DNA from: Brevibacillus centrosporus
GTDB taxonomy: Bacteria; Bacillota; Bacilli; Brevibacillales; Brevibacillaceae
Length of the DNA stretch: 64,000 nt
Direction: 5' to 3'
NCBI RefSeq assembly: GCF_003710815.1
Contig: NZ_RHHP01000016.1
Span: 124,001-188,000 of the forward strand
In this document: one piece after another, positions 27,067 through 38,432 of the stretch
Numbering within the stretch: the first letter of the stretch is position 1
How the letters are laid out: each line of letters starts with the position of its first letter
Program-made: the position numbers and the translations under genes
The notes under the pieces: generated by a model
What the model saw: the letters and a program-made list of their open reading frames with translations, nothing else
Databases searched by the model: none
Told to the model about the DNA's origin: nothing

Positions 27067-28332
27067 TTAGGCCATGTTTTTCCTGCGGCGCAATTGCTCC
27101 GGTGGGATGTGTGTAAACGACCCGATTACAACGTCTGGCAGCTCTTCCTGATAAATCTCGATGGCTTGCTTCATGCCAAACACCTCACCCTGAGCCTTCG
27201 GAATCATGGCCAAATAGCTCTCTGGATCAATATTTAGATTGCGCATCTGAATCAATTTGATTCCGGTTCGACGGATGAAGTTAATCATTGCTTCCATTTC
27301 TTCTTCACGGTCGAAAACACCTGGGAAGCACAAGTAATTGATGGACGTATAGACACCCTTGGATGCCGCATATTCGGCGGAACGCGCGACATTCTCCAGC
27401 GTGTAGTTGCGCGGGCGATAGTAAGCGTTGTAATGCTCGTCAATCGCACTGATGATGCTGACACGCATAAGGTCCAGACCCGCGTCCACAATTCCTTTGA
27501 TGTGGTCGGTCAGCCCTGCGTTGGTGTTGATGTTGATGTAGCCCATGTCTGTTTGCTCCCGCACACGGCGCATCGCAGGAACAATGATGGAAGCCATCGT
27601 GGACGGCTCCCCTTCACAGCCTTGTCCAAAGCTGATGATGCTCTCCGGCGTTTGCAAGTGATGCAGCATGACCTCTACCAGCTCTTCCTCTGTCGGCTTG
27701 AAGTTCATCCGCGTCTGAGGGGACGGAAATCCGCTGTCTTCGGGCTGCTCGGAAATACAGCCGTAGCAGCCGGCATTACAGGTATAAGAGACAGGCAAGC
27801 TGCCTTCCCAACGATGGAAGAAGTTGTTGGAAGCCGTCAAGCATTCGTACTCCAACGCACAATGGGACAGATGGTTCAAGATCCGATTTTGCGGAAATTG
27901 CTCCAGCGTTTTTTCTACGCGCTGACGCAGCTCGTCCATCGGAAAGTTGAGCGGATCCCATTTATAGATGTCATCACTCGATCTGCCCGCTACCCAGAAG
28001 CTGCCATCTTTCCACACAACTGCGGAATAGCCAAAGAGTGGCAGCTTGCTGTCCTTGTTTGATTTCACATACCCAGGGAGCAGCAGCCGTGTAATTCCTT
28101 GAGGAACAAGTGCTCCCACCGCCGTGCAACCGTCCAGCTTCACCATTTCACCCGTCTTTGGATCCATCCCGATCGGAACGGTATCTGGCAGGCTGACCAA
28201 GGTCGCGCCTTCTGGCAGTGGAATCAGCTCTTCCTCCAGGATTTCTGTCAATATATCACCGTTACGTGCCACCGAAAGCAATCCCGGGTGGTCGTAGACA
28301 TTACCTTTTTCATCTGCGTACACTAAATACAT
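27067..28332 (-). CDS. Radical-SAM protein of unknown function
   Basis: This 421-residue protein has a radical-SAM CxxxCxxC cluster in SYTCNAGCYGCISEQ near residue 210, preceded by a 200-residue N-terminal region with no domain I recognise. After the cluster come FGQGCEGEPSTMASIIVPAMRR, ININTNAGLTDHIKGIVDAGLDLMRVSI and a typical TIM-barrel pattern. No SPASM-type Cys cluster is evident. The start is ATG at 28332 (MYLVYADEKGNVYDHPG) after GCGAGGCG; the frame is open to 28521 only through the intergenic gap. It stands alone between rpmE and the M23 gene. Confidence 0.85.
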   Translation of the reverse strand: MYLVYADEKGNVYDHPGLLSVARNGDILTEILEEELIPLPEGATLVSLPDTVPIGMDPKTGEMVKLDGCTAVGALVPQGITRLLLPGYVKSNKDSKLPLFGYSAVVWKDGSFWVAGRSSDDIYKWDPLNFPMDELRQRVEKTLEQFPQNRILNHLSHCALEYECLTASNNFFHRWEGSLPVSYTCNAGCYGCISEQPEDSGFPSPQTRMNFKPTEEELVEVMLHHLQTPESIISFGQGCEGEPSTMASIIVPAMRRVREQTDMGYININTNAGLTDHIKGIVDAGLDLMRVSIISAIDEHYNAYYRPRNYTLENVARSAEYAASKGVYTSINYLCFPGVFDREEEMEAMINFIRRTGIKLIQMRNLNIDPESYLAMIPKAQGEVFGMKQAIEIYQEELPDVVIGSFTHIPPEQLRRRKNMA

Positions 28333-28402
28333 GGGAAAATCGCCTCGCTTCTTTGCTTTGCCCATTGTAACGCATAGAAAAAGTAAAGTAAATTGCAGGA
28401 GT

Positions 28403-29305
28403 TTACCTGCCCAGATATGGCAGTGGATTGATCGGCACATCGTCCTGCCTGACCTCAAAATGCAAATGATATCCCGTCGAGTCTCCCGTATGCCCCATGT
28501 ACCCGAGCATTTCACCTGCATCTACCGATTGTCCAGGCGCCACGATAATGCTGCGCATATGGGCATAAAAGGTTTGCAGCCCGTCTCCGTGGTCAAGCAC
28601 CACCATCCTGCCGTAGCCCGAACGGTTCGCCCCTGCCTCTACTACAACTCCTGATTTTGCCGCATAGATCGGAGCCTTGGCTTCGCTTTGATTCCACAGG
28701 TCCACTCCTTTATGCGCCTTTCCCCATCGCACTCCAAACCCACTGGTGATCGTCGCCTCTTTCACCGGCCATTCCATGCGCTCCCTGATTCGCCCGATCA
28801 CCTGTCGACTGGCTGCCTGTGACGTATTCCTCTTTTGCTGGAGGTCTTCTGCTTGCAAAGACGGCTCACCCACAATCGGGACATACACAACCTGTCCCAC
28901 ATATAGGTTGTCCGACAGCCACCTAAGCAGCGGATTGCGGTCTATCAACAATTCCCGGCTGACGCGATAACGACTGGCTATGTAGTTGAGCGTTTCCCCT
29001 CGTTTTACGATATGCTTCACCTCGTCTTTGCTAATGATGAGCTTCATTCCGACACTGACGAAATTGGGATTATTGATTTTGTTCATTTCTACCAGTCTTC
29101 TTAAAGTAAGACCGTAGCGCTGGGCAATACCCGAGAGCGTATCTCCCTGATTGACGGCATATACCATGACATTACTTTTGGATGAAGCATCTGATTTAGC
29201 CAAGCCTGCATACGGATTGAACGCTTGAAACAAAGCTTGTTCCACGACCGTTCTTTTGGCTTCGTCCAGACTCTCGATCGGAGCTGGCATCTGCTCGAAT
29301 GGCAC
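28403..29305 (-). CDS. LysM-LysM-M23 peptidase
   Basis: Two LysM repeats (about residues 47-92 and 97-143, e.g. YAVNQGDTLSGIAQRYGLTLRRL) are followed by a lysostaphin-like M23 domain (about 180-300). Zinc ligands HxxxD are His198 and Asp202 in AHKGVDLW, and HLHFE has His280 and His282; YAHM supplies the other catalytic His. It should cut peptidoglycan cross-links. The start is GTG at 29305 (MPFEQMPAPIESLDEA) after a perfect AAGGAGG, so the protein has no signal peptide. It may act in a forespore or mother-cell context, or be exported in another way. It lies downstream of rho, which has its own terminator. Confidence 0.9.
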   Translation of the reverse strand: MPFEQMPAPIESLDEAKRTVVEQALFQAFNPYAGLAKSDASSKSNVMVYAVNQGDTLSGIAQRYGLTLRRLVEMNKINNPNFVSVGMKLIISKDEVKHIVKRGETLNYIASRYRVSRELLIDRNPLLRWLSDNLYVGQVVYVPIVGEPSLQAEDLQQKRNTSQAASRQVIGRIRERMEWPVKEATITSGFGVRWGKAHKGVDLWNQSEAKAPIYAAKSGVVVEAGANRSGYGRMVVLDHGDGLQTFYAHMRSIIVAPGQSVDAGEMLGYMGHTGDSTGYHLHFEVRQDDVPINPLPYLGR

Positions 29306-29358
29306 AGAAAACTCCTCCTTCGTTCAAATTCTATTTCCTACCGTATGCGTGCCTGGAC

Positions 29359-29394
29359 AAAAAAATGACGGTGAGTCATGAAGAACTCACCGTC
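29359..29394 (-). terminator. rho terminator overlapping the rho stop codon
   Basis: On minus, ACGGTGAGT and ACTCACCGT form a 9-bp stem followed by CATTTTTTT. The stop codon of rho lies inside the stem. Confidence 0.85.
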
Positions 29395-30656
29395 GTATTA
29401 GCTGCTTTTCCGCGTCCTTGCTTGGATTCAAGCGTTTGCAAAAATTCATCGTTGGTTTTCGTATCCGCGAGCTTTTTGATAAACGAATCAACAAACTCGT
29501 TTGTCTCGTTCATGTTCTTGCGGATCATCCACAACTTGTCCAGCTCTTCCTTGGATAGCAGCAGCTCTTCACGCCGTGTACCGGAACGACGAATGTCGAT
29601 CGCCGGGAAAATACGACGCTCTGCCAGCTTCCTGTCCAAATGAAGCTCCATGTTTCCTGTTCCTTTAAATTCCTCGTAAATGACATCGTCCATCCGCGAT
29701 CCGGTTTCTACCAGCGCAGTCGCCAGGATCGTCAGGCTGCCGCCTTCCTCAATGTTGCGTGCCGAACCGAAGAAGCGCTTGGGACGATGAAAAGCTGCCG
29801 GATCAATACCACCGGAAAGCGTCCTGCCGCTTGGAGGAATAACCAGGTTGTAGGCCCGAGCCAAACGCGTGATGGAATCAAGCAAAATGACAACGTCCTT
29901 TTTATGCTCGACCAGACGTTTTGCACGTTCCAATACCAGCTCAGCCACTTTGATATGATTTTCAGGCAATTCGTCAAAAGTAGACGCTACGACTTCACCT
30001 TTGACGGAGCGCTGCATGTCTGTTACTTCTTCGGGACGCTCATCGATGAGCAGCACAAACAAATGAATATCAGGGCGACTCTCCGTGATGCTGTTAGCGA
30101 TTTCCTTTAGCAGCATGGTTTTCCCTGCTTTTGGTGGAGCCACGATAAGTCCACGCTGACCCAATCCAACAGGGGAGAGGAGGTCCATCAGGCGGGTGGA
30201 AACACGCTCAGGTGAGGTTTCCAGGACAAGCTTGGTTTGAGGATACAACGGCGTCAAAGCGGGGAAATGCAAACGCTCTGCAGCTGTTTCGGGGTCTTCT
30301 CCATTGACTGCTTCTACTTGCAAGAGGCCGAAATATCGTTCGTTCTCTTTCGGCGGTCGCGCCTTACCCGATACTACGTCTCCCATCCGCAGATCAAAGC
30401 GTCTGATCTGCGATTGGGAGATGTAGATGTCCTCGGAGCTAGGGAGATAGTTGATCGGGCGCAGGAAGCCATACCCTTCCGGCAGGATATCCAGCACGCC
30501 CTCCATAAACATGAGACCGTCTTTCTCCGCTCTGGCACGCAATATAGCGAAGATCAATTCCTTCTTCTTTAACTGCGAATAGTAAGGAATGTGATACTCT
30601 TTGGCCAGCTTGTAGAGATCGGTCAGCTTCTTTTCTTCTAGTTCAGAAATTAACAT
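29376..30656 (-). CDS. rho: Transcription termination factor Rho
   Basis: Rho is the hexameric RNA helicase that ends transcription. The N-terminal SAP-like region ([26 protein letters not shown]) leads into the RNA-binding OB fold ([15 protein letters not shown]). The ATPase core has Walker A APPKAGKT and the Q/R-loop region [11 protein letters not shown]. The length of 426 is normal for Firmicutes. The start is ATG at 30656 after GGTGGATG. It sits in the conserved murA-glpX-rho order. Confidence 0.97.
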   Translation of the reverse strand: MLISELEEKKLTDLYKLAKEYHIPYYSQLKKKELIFAILRARAEKDGLMFMEGVLDILPEGYGFLRPINYLPSSEDIYISQSQIRRFDLRMGDVVSGKARPPKENERYFGLLQVEAVNGEDPETAAERLHFPALTPLYPQTKLVLETSPERVSTRLMDLLSPVGLGQRGLIVAPPKAGKTMLLKEIANSITESRPDIHLFVLLIDERPEEVTDMQRSVKGEVVASTFDELPENHIKVAELVLERAKRLVEHKKDVVILLDSITRLARAYNLVIPPSGRTLSGGIDPAAFHRPKRFFGSARNIEEGGSLTILATALVETGSRMDDVIYEEFKGTGNMELHLDRKLAERRIFPAIDIRRSGTRREELLLSKEELDKLWMIRKNMNETNEFVDSFIKKLADTKTNDEFLQTLESKQGRGKAANTTVSSS

Positions 30657-30702
30657 ACATCCACCACTCTTTATTTACTCTTTCTACTCATTGGAGCATC
30701 TA

Positions 30703-31659
30703 TTACAGCGTCGGCTTTCTTTCCAAACGATGGTTGCCTTCGATAAAACGGACGGTTCCCGTTTTTGCACGCATAACCACCGAATTCGTCGTTGCACGAG
30801 TACCTTGGAAACGCACACCCTTCAGCAGCTCCCCATCGGTAACACCAGTTGCTGCAAAAATGGCATCGTCACCTTTCACCAAGTCGTTCATGAAAAGAAC
30901 TTGATGCGGGTTCTGCAGGCCCATTTTCATACAGCGCTCGATTTCCTCCTGGCTTTGCGGCAACAGCTTTCCTTGGATTTCTCCGCCCAAGCATTTCAGA
31001 GCGACAGCAGCCAGCACTCCCTCAGGCGCACCACCGGAACCGAACATGATATCTACGCCTGTATCAGGGAAAGCTGTATTGATCGCAGCAGCCACATCCC
31101 CGTCTGAAATAAGGCGGATGCGGGCACCTGCCTCGCGGATTTCGTGAATAATCTGTTGATGGCGTTCCCGGTCGAGCACGATCGCTACCAAATCGCTGAT
31201 ATCTTTCCCCTGTGCTTGGGCAACAGCTTTCAGGTTGTCGCGAATCGGTGCATTGATATCAATTTTGCCTACTGCTTTTGGTCCTACTGCTATTTTCTCC
31301 ATGTACATATCAGGAGCATGCAGCAGATTGCCGCGGTCCGCAATGGCAATAACAGAAATAGCCCCCCACGTACCTTTTGCGAGGATATTGGTTCCCTCCA
31401 GCGGATCAACGGCCACATCGACAGCAGGAGCTACACCCTGACCCAAACGCTCCCCAATGTAGAGCATCGGCGCTTCGTCCATTTCCCCTTCACCGATGAC
31501 GACGATTCCGTCCATCGGTACCTTTTCAAACTCTTTTCTCATGGCCGTTGTTGCTGCATCGTCAGCCTCATCTTTTTTACCGAGTCCCATCCAACTAGCG
31601 GATGCCAATGCTGCTGCCTCGGTCACACGTACCAGTTCAAGTGTTAAGCTGCGTTCCAT
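30703..31659 (-). CDS. glpX: Fructose-1,6-bisphosphatase, class II
   Basis: This gluconeogenic phosphatase of the GlpX type has [35 protein letters not shown] and the metal and substrate motif [13 protein letters not shown]. It is 318 residues. It lies between murA and rho, as ywjI does in B. subtilis, and is probably co-transcribed with both. Confidence 0.95.
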   Translation of the reverse strand: MERSLTLELVRVTEAAALASASWMGLGKKDEADDAATTAMRKEFEKVPMDGIVVIGEGEMDEAPMLYIGERLGQGVAPAVDVAVDPLEGTNILAKGTWGAISVIAIADRGNLLHAPDMYMEKIAVGPKAVGKIDINAPIRDNLKAVAQAQGKDISDLVAIVLDRERHQQIIHEIREAGARIRLISDGDVAAAINTAFPDTGVDIMFGSGGAPEGVLAAVALKCLGGEIQGKLLPQSQEEIERCMKMGLQNPHQVLFMNDLVKGDDAIFAATGVTDGELLKGVRFQGTRATTNSVVMRAKTGTVRFIEGNHRLERKPTL

Positions 31660-31689
31660 TCTGGAAGACTCCTCTCCTGGTTGATCTAT

Positions 31690-32973
31690 TTAGCGTTGAT
31701 GATTTTCCGAGCGATGCAAGCCTACTCTTTGTACATCGGCTCCTAGTGTTTGCAACTTTCCTACCAAATTTTCATATCCACGATCAATATGTTCCAATCC
31801 TTCCAGCTCGGTTACGCCATTCGTCGCAAGGCCAGCGATGAACAAAGCAGCTCCCGCCCGCAGATCAGAGGCAACTACCTTAGCACCGTTCAGGCTGCTT
31901 CCACCTTCTATCACGGCGGATCTGCCCTCTACCTTCAAATTTGCCCCCATGCGTCTCAGCTCGTCAACATGACGAAAACGGGAGCTGTAAATGTTGTCGG
32001 TGACGATGCTGGAGCCTTTTGCCATCGTCAAAAGGGTCGTGATCGGCTGTTGCAGATCTGTCGGGAATCCTGGATAAGGACTTGTTTTCACATCAATGGA
32101 ACGGTAGCCCTTTTGGCCGATCACTTGAATGCAATCGTCCATTTCCACTACTTCCGCTCCTATTTCACGCAGCTTGGCTGTCACGGACTCCAAATGCTTG
32201 GGGATGACATTCTCCACCAGAACATTGCCGTTTGTCGCAGCGGCTGCAATCATATACGTACCTGCTTCGATCCGGTCAGGGATGATCGTATGGCGACAGC
32301 CACGCAGGAATTCTACACCCTGAATGCGGATCATGTCAGTCCCGGCACCTTTGATATTGGCTCCCATGTTGTTCAACAGGGTGGCTACATCGACAATCTC
32401 CGGCTCACGGGCTGCATTTTCAATAATGGTCACGCCGTCTGCTTTGGCAGCAGCGAGCATGATGTTAATAGTAGCGCCGACACTGACAAGGTCAAGGTAG
32501 ATCCTCGCGCCTTGGAGTCGGCCATTTTTTGCTTTGATCGTCATGACGCCGTTCTTGTTTTCCACTTGGGCGCCCATCGCTTCAAAGCCTTTGATATGCA
32601 AATCAACCGGACGCGGACCCAGATCACAGCCACCCGGCAAGCCTACTTGTGCCTCTCCAAACTTGGCCAGCAAAGCGCCCCACAAATAGTAGGAGGCTCG
32701 CAGTTTTTTGATGCGGCCGTTAGGCATCAGCATAAGCTTCATCGCCCGACCGTCTACTTCCATCCAGTCTTCTTCAAACAATACATCGGCTCCCATTTCC
32801 TGCAGGAGCTCAAAATAAATGTCCACGTCCTGAATACGGGGCAAGTTTTCGATGACGACTGGCCCATCTGCCAGAAGCGCTGCCGGAATCAAGGCTACCG
32901 CGCTGTTTTTTGCTCCGCTGATGGTTACCGTCCCCGCGAGCGGTTTCCCACCATTGATGATTAGCTTATCCAT
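31690..32973 (-). CDS. murA: UDP-N-acetylglucosamine 1-carboxyvinyltransferase
   Basis: MurA transfers enolpyruvate to UDP-GlcNAc, the first committed step of peptidoglycan synthesis. The catalytic Cys116 in [11 protein letters not shown] is present, so the enzyme should be fosfomycin sensitive. The N-terminal [15 protein letters not shown] is typical. It is 427 residues. By gene order it corresponds to the second Firmicute paralogue, MurZ (MurAB). Confidence 0.96.
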   Translation of the reverse strand: MDKLIINGGKPLAGTVTISGAKNSAVALIPAALLADGPVVIENLPRIQDVDIYFELLQEMGADVLFEEDWMEVDGRAMKLMLMPNGRIKKLRASYYLWGALLAKFGEAQVGLPGGCDLGPRPVDLHIKGFEAMGAQVENKNGVMTIKAKNGRLQGARIYLDLVSVGATINIMLAAAKADGVTIIENAAREPEIVDVATLLNNMGANIKGAGTDMIRIQGVEFLRGCRHTIIPDRIEAGTYMIAAAATNGNVLVENVIPKHLESVTAKLREIGAEVVEMDDCIQVIGQKGYRSIDVKTSPYPGFPTDLQQPITTLLTMAKGSSIVTDNIYSSRFRHVDELRRMGANLKVEGRSAVIEGGSSLNGAKVVASDLRAGAALFIAGLATNGVTELEGLEHIDRGYENLVGKLQTLGADVQRVGLHRSENHQR

Positions 32974-33000
32974 GCTCTGCTCTCCTCAGGCGTAATCGGG

Positions 33001-33034
33001 AAAGAAGCACCTTCCCCAGTGGAAAAGGTGCTCG
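33001..33034 (-). terminator. Terminator after tal
   Basis: On minus, AGCACCTT and AAGGTGCT pair around TTCCACTGGGG and run into TTCTTT. It lies 20 bases beyond the tal stop and separates fba-tal from murA. Confidence 0.65.
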
Positions 33035-33052
33035 AAACTGTAACGTCCGATC

Positions 33053-33697
33053 TTATTTTTGCATGCTTGCCCAGTCAGCGAGGAATTTTTCCAAACCGCT
33101 GTCTGTCAGAGGGTGGCCAATGATTTGCTTAAATACTTTTGCTGGGATGGTAGCGAAATGCGCTCCGCGTTTTGCCGCTTCCGTCACATGAACAGGGTGG
33201 CGAACCGACGCTGCGATGATTTCTGTTTCAATCCCATGTACGGAGAAAATCTCAGCGATATCGTCAATCAGCGTCATGCCGTCCTGACCAATATCGTCCA
33301 GACGTCCCAGGAACGGAGAAACGTAGCTCGCTCCTGCACGTGCAGCCAGCAGTGCCTGGTTCGCGGAAAATACCAGCGTCACATTGGTTTTAATTTTCTT
33401 TTTCGCAAAGTACTTCGCTGCCTTCAAGCCTTCTGCCGTCATCGGGATTTTGATCACGATATTCTTCGACAGGGAAGCCAGCTTTTCGCCTTCTTCGATC
33501 ATGCCCTTCGCATCGGTGCTGATGACCTCAGCACTGATCGGACCATCTACAATGTCGATAATTTCTTTCAACGTGTCGATGAAATCTCTGCCTTCCTTGG
33601 CAACCAGGGAAGGGTTGGTGGTTACGCCTGCAAGTACGCCCCACTCGTGAATCTCACGAATTTCATCAACGTTTGCTGTATCTATCAGAAAACGCAT
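33053..33697 (-). CDS. tal: Transaldolase, fructose-6-phosphate aldolase-like subfamily
   Basis: This short (214-residue) transaldolase has the Schiff-base Lys83 in [12 protein letters not shown], plus [13 protein letters not shown] and the C-terminal [29 protein letters not shown]. In Bacillus the orthologue (YwjH) acts as a transaldolase in the pentose phosphate pathway. Its start lies 16 bases after the fba stop. Confidence 0.94.
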   Translation of the reverse strand: MRFLIDTANVDEIREIHEWGVLAGVTTNPSLVAKEGRDFIDTLKEIIDIVDGPISAEVISTDAKGMIEEGEKLASLSKNIVIKIPMTAEGLKAAKYFAKKKIKTNVTLVFSANQALLAARAGASYVSPFLGRLDDIGQDGMTLIDDIAEIFSVHGIETEIIAASVRHPVHVTEAAKRGAHFATIPAKVFKQIIGHPLTDSGLEKFLADWASMQK

Positions 33698-33712
33698 GGT
33701 TATCCTCCTTGG

Positions 33713-34567
33713 TTACGCGCGGTTGCTACTGCCGAACAAGCGCATTTTTCCTTTAACTACTTCCTTGATCGCGTCGCGAGCAGGGCCCAGATATTTGCGC
33801 GGGTCAATCTCGTTCGGTTTGGCAGCGAGCACCTTGCGTACCGTTTCGGTGCATGCTACTTGAGACTCTGTGTTCACATTGATTTTACCAACGCCCAGGC
33901 TGATGGATTTCACAATCGCTTCATCCGGAACGCCAGAACCACCGTGCAGTACGATTGGTGCGCCGATGTTGCTTGCTACTTTTTCAATGATGTCGTAGCG
34001 GATTTTCGGAACGCCTTTGTACATGCCGTGAGCAGTACCTACAGCGATCGCTACATAGTCTACTTTGGTCTCTTCCCAGAAGCGGATTGCTTCCTCAGGA
34101 TTTGCCAGAGTAGCGTCTTCCTCATCCACAGACAGGTCGTCTTCTACCCCGCCGATAGTGCCGAGCTCGCCTTCTACAGAAACGCCTACAGCGTGAGCAG
34201 CCTCGACAACTTGTTTCGTCAGGCGGAGATTGTCTTCAAAAGAGTGGTGGGAACCATCAAACATAACAGAAGAGAATCCTGCACGAATGCACTTCATAAC
34301 CATGTCAAAGTTGCTACCGTGGTCAAGGTGCAATGCAACGGGGACACCGGCACGCTCCGCCGCCACTTTTGCGATGGCTACGGTGTAATCAATGCCCATG
34401 TATTTAAGAGCCCCCTCAGACACACCGAAAATCACAGGCGATTTTTCTTCCATCGCTGCTTCGGTAATTGCTTGAGTGAACTCCAGGTTGTTCAGGTTGA
34501 ATTGTCCGACGGCGTATTTATGCTTTTTGACGTCTTCGGTAAAAGCGGTCATAGGTACGAGTGGCAT
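33713..34567 (-). CDS. fba: Class II fructose-bisphosphate aldolase
   Basis: This zinc-dependent aldolase of glycolysis and gluconeogenesis shows AVGQFNLNNLEFTQAI, the zinc motif VALHLDHGSNFD, VEGELGTIGGVEDD and LHGGSGVPDEAI. The start is ATG at 34567 (MPLVPMTAFTED), 10 bases after GAGGAGG; the frame is open to 34597. It is 284 residues, the usual length. It is transcribed with tal, and a candidate promoter lies at 34609. Confidence 0.96.
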   Translation of the reverse strand: MPLVPMTAFTEDVKKHKYAVGQFNLNNLEFTQAITEAAMEEKSPVIFGVSEGALKYMGIDYTVAIAKVAAERAGVPVALHLDHGSNFDMVMKCIRAGFSSVMFDGSHHSFEDNLRLTKQVVEAAHAVGVSVEGELGTIGGVEDDLSVDEEDATLANPEEAIRFWEETKVDYVAIAVGTAHGMYKGVPKIRYDIIEKVASNIGAPIVLHGGSGVPDEAIVKSISLGVGKINVNTESQVACTETVRKVLAAKPNEIDPRKYLGPARDAIKEVVKGKMRLFGSSNRA

Positions 34568-34598
34568 TTTCGTAAATCCTCCTCTAGCAAACTTCAAT

Positions 34599-34637
34599 AC
34601 TGTGGCTTATTATACCACAGTCACTGGCTTGTTAACA
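34599..34637 (-). promoter_or_regulatory. fba promoter with -10 inside an inverted repeat
   Basis: A perfect TATAAT (34609-34614 on minus) lies between the complementary arms ACTGTGG and CCACAGT (34599-34621). A poor -35, TGTTAA (34632-34637), is 17 bases upstream. The arms could be an operator or a small hairpin at the start of the transcript. Confidence 0.5.
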
Positions 34638-34665
34638 GGTACGCATGTCTGGGATACAACCGGGA

Positions 34666-35040
34666 CTAACATGCTAATTGCTGATGTACCGCCATGCGCA
34701 ATTCGTCGATATCAAACGGCTTGGTAAAGTGCGTCAATGCACCCAGCTGGGTCGCTTCCTTTATCATGTCCAACTCACCGTACGCAGTCATCATAATGAC
34801 CTTAATATCTTGGTTGATTTTTTTGATGTGCTTCAAAATCTCGATTCCATCCATACCCGGAATCTTCATATCGAGAATTACCAGATCAGGAGACTCCTTT
34901 TCTACAATCTCCAGCGCCATTTTTCCGTTAGCTGCCTGAAATGTCTTGTAACCTTCCTTACCCAATACTTCGTATAACAAGATGCGGATTCCGTACTGAT
35001 CGTCGACTACCAATACTTTCTTATCATGCTTGTCCAACAT
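34666..35040 (-). CDS. spo0F: Sporulation initiation phosphotransferase Spo0F
   Basis: This single-domain response regulator passes phosphate from sensor kinases to Spo0B. The 124 residues contain the acidic pocket DDQ (13-15), the phospho-acceptor Asp57 in [15 protein letters not shown], Thr in MMTAYGE and the conserved Lys in FTKPFD. There is no DNA-binding domain. It lies between amj and fba, as expected. The leader has TGTCGTT, a weak match to a Spo0A box, but no convincing sigma-H promoter. Confidence 0.95.
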   Translation of the reverse strand: MLDKHDKKVLVVDDQYGIRILLYEVLGKEGYKTFQAANGKMALEIVEKESPDLVILDMKIPGMDGIEILKHIKKINQDIKVIMMTAYGELDMIKEATQLGALTHFTKPFDIDELRMAVHQQLAC

Positions 35041-35200
35041 CTGATTATTCCCCCCCTGACCTATGCCTTTTCCTTAACGACATTAGTTCGCCTAAATTTA
35101 GGAAACTCCTTCCTGAATCTCGTTGAAATTTTCCTGCCCTCGAGCTATCGAGTATAATAGGAATACTATTTTTCCCACTTAGTGAGGAGCCGAGAACAAA

Positions 35201-35995
35201 ATGGACGCTGTTTTGCTGATATGCCTTTTGACATTTATAATCCATACCACAGAGACATTGTCCTACGCCGTGCGCTTTGCTGGCGTACAGTCGGGGAGAC
35301 TCGCCGTAGCTCTGTCACTCGTCGGAATTATTTTGCTGCTGTCTCGTACATCCAATCTGATTCAGGGCCCTTTTACCGGAGGGTTGATTGACGAAGCGGC
35401 TCTCACCCATACCGATCCAAGTCTCAAGCTGCACCTGATCGTCGCCGCCGCTTCTCTTGGGACTTGTTTCTCGATTCTGCTTTTTCCCACTGCCGCCCAG
35501 CTATCCAAACGGGTGATTGCCCGGCTGGAGCTCGCTGGCTCCATTCCCCAAATGCTTCGCACGGCCGTTACCATCGACAGTTTGCGGAGCGTACGGCATC
35601 ACGTCAGGGTCCCGACTTTGAATGTCCTCGCACGCTTTCAGATCAAGGGAGTTCCCAACCGGCTGTTACTTCTCAATTGCCTGGGAACAGGCATTTACAC
35701 GAGCAGCATCCTGTCTGTTTTATACGCTACATTGCTCGTACCCGACTACAAAGCGACCGTCCTGATGTCCTCTGGCCTGATCAACGGGTTCGCCACCATT
35801 TTCATGACGATTCTGGTCGATCCGCAGGTAGCCCTCATGACGGAAAAAGCCATGCAAGGCAAGTCCTCGCTGGAGTCCATTCGCGATATGTACATGTGGC
35901 TGATGATTAGTCGTTTTTTTGGAACCTTGCTTGCTCAGGTCCTGCTGATTCCTGCTGCTTACTGGGTAGCCTGGATCACTCCGCTTTTTCATTAA
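35201..35995 (+). CDS. amj: Lipid II flippase Amj
   Basis: Amj (DUF2837, YdaH in B. subtilis) is an alternative to MurJ that flips lipid II across the membrane. The protein has about six membrane helices and the family block IIHTTETLSYAVRFAGVQSGR, then TSNLIQGPFTGGLID. It is 264 residues, as usual. The start is ATG at 35201 after GTGAGGAG. A TATAAT at 35153-35158 without a clear -35 precedes it; a weak -35 fits a regulated gene, since B. subtilis amj is induced by envelope stress. It is transcribed away from spo0F. Confidence 0.93.
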   Translation: MDAVLLICLLTFIIHTTETLSYAVRFAGVQSGRLAVALSLVGIILLLSRTSNLIQGPFTGGLIDEAALTHTDPSLKLHLIVAAASLGTCFSILLFPTAAQLSKRVIARLELAGSIPQMLRTAVTIDSLRSVRHHVRVPTLNVLARFQIKGVPNRLLLLNCLGTGIYTSSILSVLYATLLVPDYKATVLMSSGLINGFATIFMTILVDPQVALMTEKAMQGKSSLESIRDMYMWLMISRFFGTLLAQVLLIPAAYWVAWITPLFH

Positions 35996-36014
35996 ATAAA
36001 TATGCTTTTCCAGC

Positions 36015-36053
36015 AAAAAGCACCTGCGATTTTTCCTTCGCAGGTGCTTTTTT
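36015..36053. terminator. Bidirectional terminator between amj and pyrG
   Basis: AAAAAGCACCTGCGA and TCGCAGGTGCTTTTTT are complementary, with A/T tracts on both sides, serving the convergent amj and pyrG genes. Confidence 0.92.
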
Positions 36054-36064
36054 ATCGAAAACGA

Positions 36065-37669
<1,605 letters not shown>

Positions 37670-37719
37670 TTACGTCCCCTCTTTCCCTAATCCTCAAGAT
37701 GATGATAAATCGTATGAAG

Positions 37720-37793
37720 ACGGCTCCAAAAAAAAGAAAAAACAAAAGCGAGTCCTATCCCGTTTAGCAGTGGGGTAGGGGCACTTTTGTTTT
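37720..37793 (-). terminator. pyrG leader attenuator
   Basis: On minus, CAAAAGTGCCCCTACCCC and GGGATAGGACTCGCTTTTG form a long imperfect stem followed by TTTTTTCTTTTTTTT. The 5' arm is C-rich, so it can pair with a run of G residues added at the 5' end of the transcript (which starts GGGC at 37831). That is the antitermination scheme known for Bacillus pyrG. It may also stop rpoE transcripts. Confidence 0.8.
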
Positions 37794-37830
37794 ATAGTTT
37801 CCCATATTTGATCCTTCTTCATGTGAAGCC

Positions 37831-37867
37831 CAAGGAGTATTTTATCTGTCCCTCAGACGGAAGTCAA
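37831..37867 (-). promoter_or_regulatory. pyrG promoter with GGGC start for CTP-sensitive slippage
   Basis: TTGACT (37862-37867), a 17-base spacer, TAAAAT (37839-37844), then GGGC with its first G at 37831, eight bases from the -10. The GGGC start is what allows repeated G addition when CTP is scarce. Confidence 0.8.
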
Positions 37868-37871
37868 GGAC

Positions 37872-38432
37872 TTATAATTTCTCGTCTTCTTCCTCTTCAG
37901 CGTCGTCTTCCAATTCCTCATCTTCTGCTTCCTCGCCCTCGAACAGCTCTTCTTCTTCATCGAGCTCTTCTTCGTCGATTTCAGCATCAATTTCCTCTTC
38001 TTCGATCTCTGCATCTTCGTCCACGAAGTCTTCTTCGTCTTCAAAGATAACCACATCGTCTTCCTCGAATTCTTCGACGATGTCGTCTTCGGTATCGTAG
38101 TCGTCGAAATCGTCGTCGAGGATGACTTTTTTCTTCTTGGTTCCGCCGCCCTCTTGTGTTTCTTCGACAGTGTCGGTAGGGTACCAGCGTTTCAGACCCC
38201 AGATATTGTCACCGAGGCAAACGAAACGGCCGTCAATATTAATTTCTGTGTATACTTGAGCGATGATCGCCATGAGCTGTTCCTTCGTCATCTTGCGAAC
38301 GGCAACCAGTTCATCCATCAGCTCGCGGAAGTTGTAAGTTCGATTGGTTTGACGCAAAATTTCATAGGCAATGTCAACCAATGCCATCTCACTCAGTTTC
38401 TCGGAATCAACATGAGCAAATAATTGACTCAC
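37872..38432 (-). CDS. rpoE: RNA polymerase delta subunit
   Basis: Delta helps RNA polymerase recycle and sharpens promoter choice in Firmicutes. Residues 1-90 form the winged-helix-like ASXL/HARE domain (SEMALVDIAYEILRQTNRTYNFRELMDELV, then FVCLGDNIWGLKRWYP). Residues 105-186 are almost entirely Asp and Glu, the disordered acidic tail. The start is GTG at 38432 after AAAGGAC. It lies before pyrG, the standard order. Confidence 0.96.
   Translation of the reverse strand: MSQLFAHVDSEKLSEMALVDIAYEILRQTNRTYNFRELMDELVAVRKMTKEQLMAIIAQVYTEINIDGRFVCLGDNIWGLKRWYPTDTVEETQEGGGTKKKKVILDDDFDDYDTEDDIVEEFEEDDVVIFEDEEDFVDEDAEIEEEEIDAEIDEEELDEEEELFEGEEAEDEELEDDAEEEEDEKL

Noticed and set aside
35041..35200. 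Spo0A box and sigma-H promoter before spo0F
   Set aside because: The best Spo0A match, TGTCGTT, has two mismatches, and no GAAT-type -10 stands at the right distance from AGGAAAAT.
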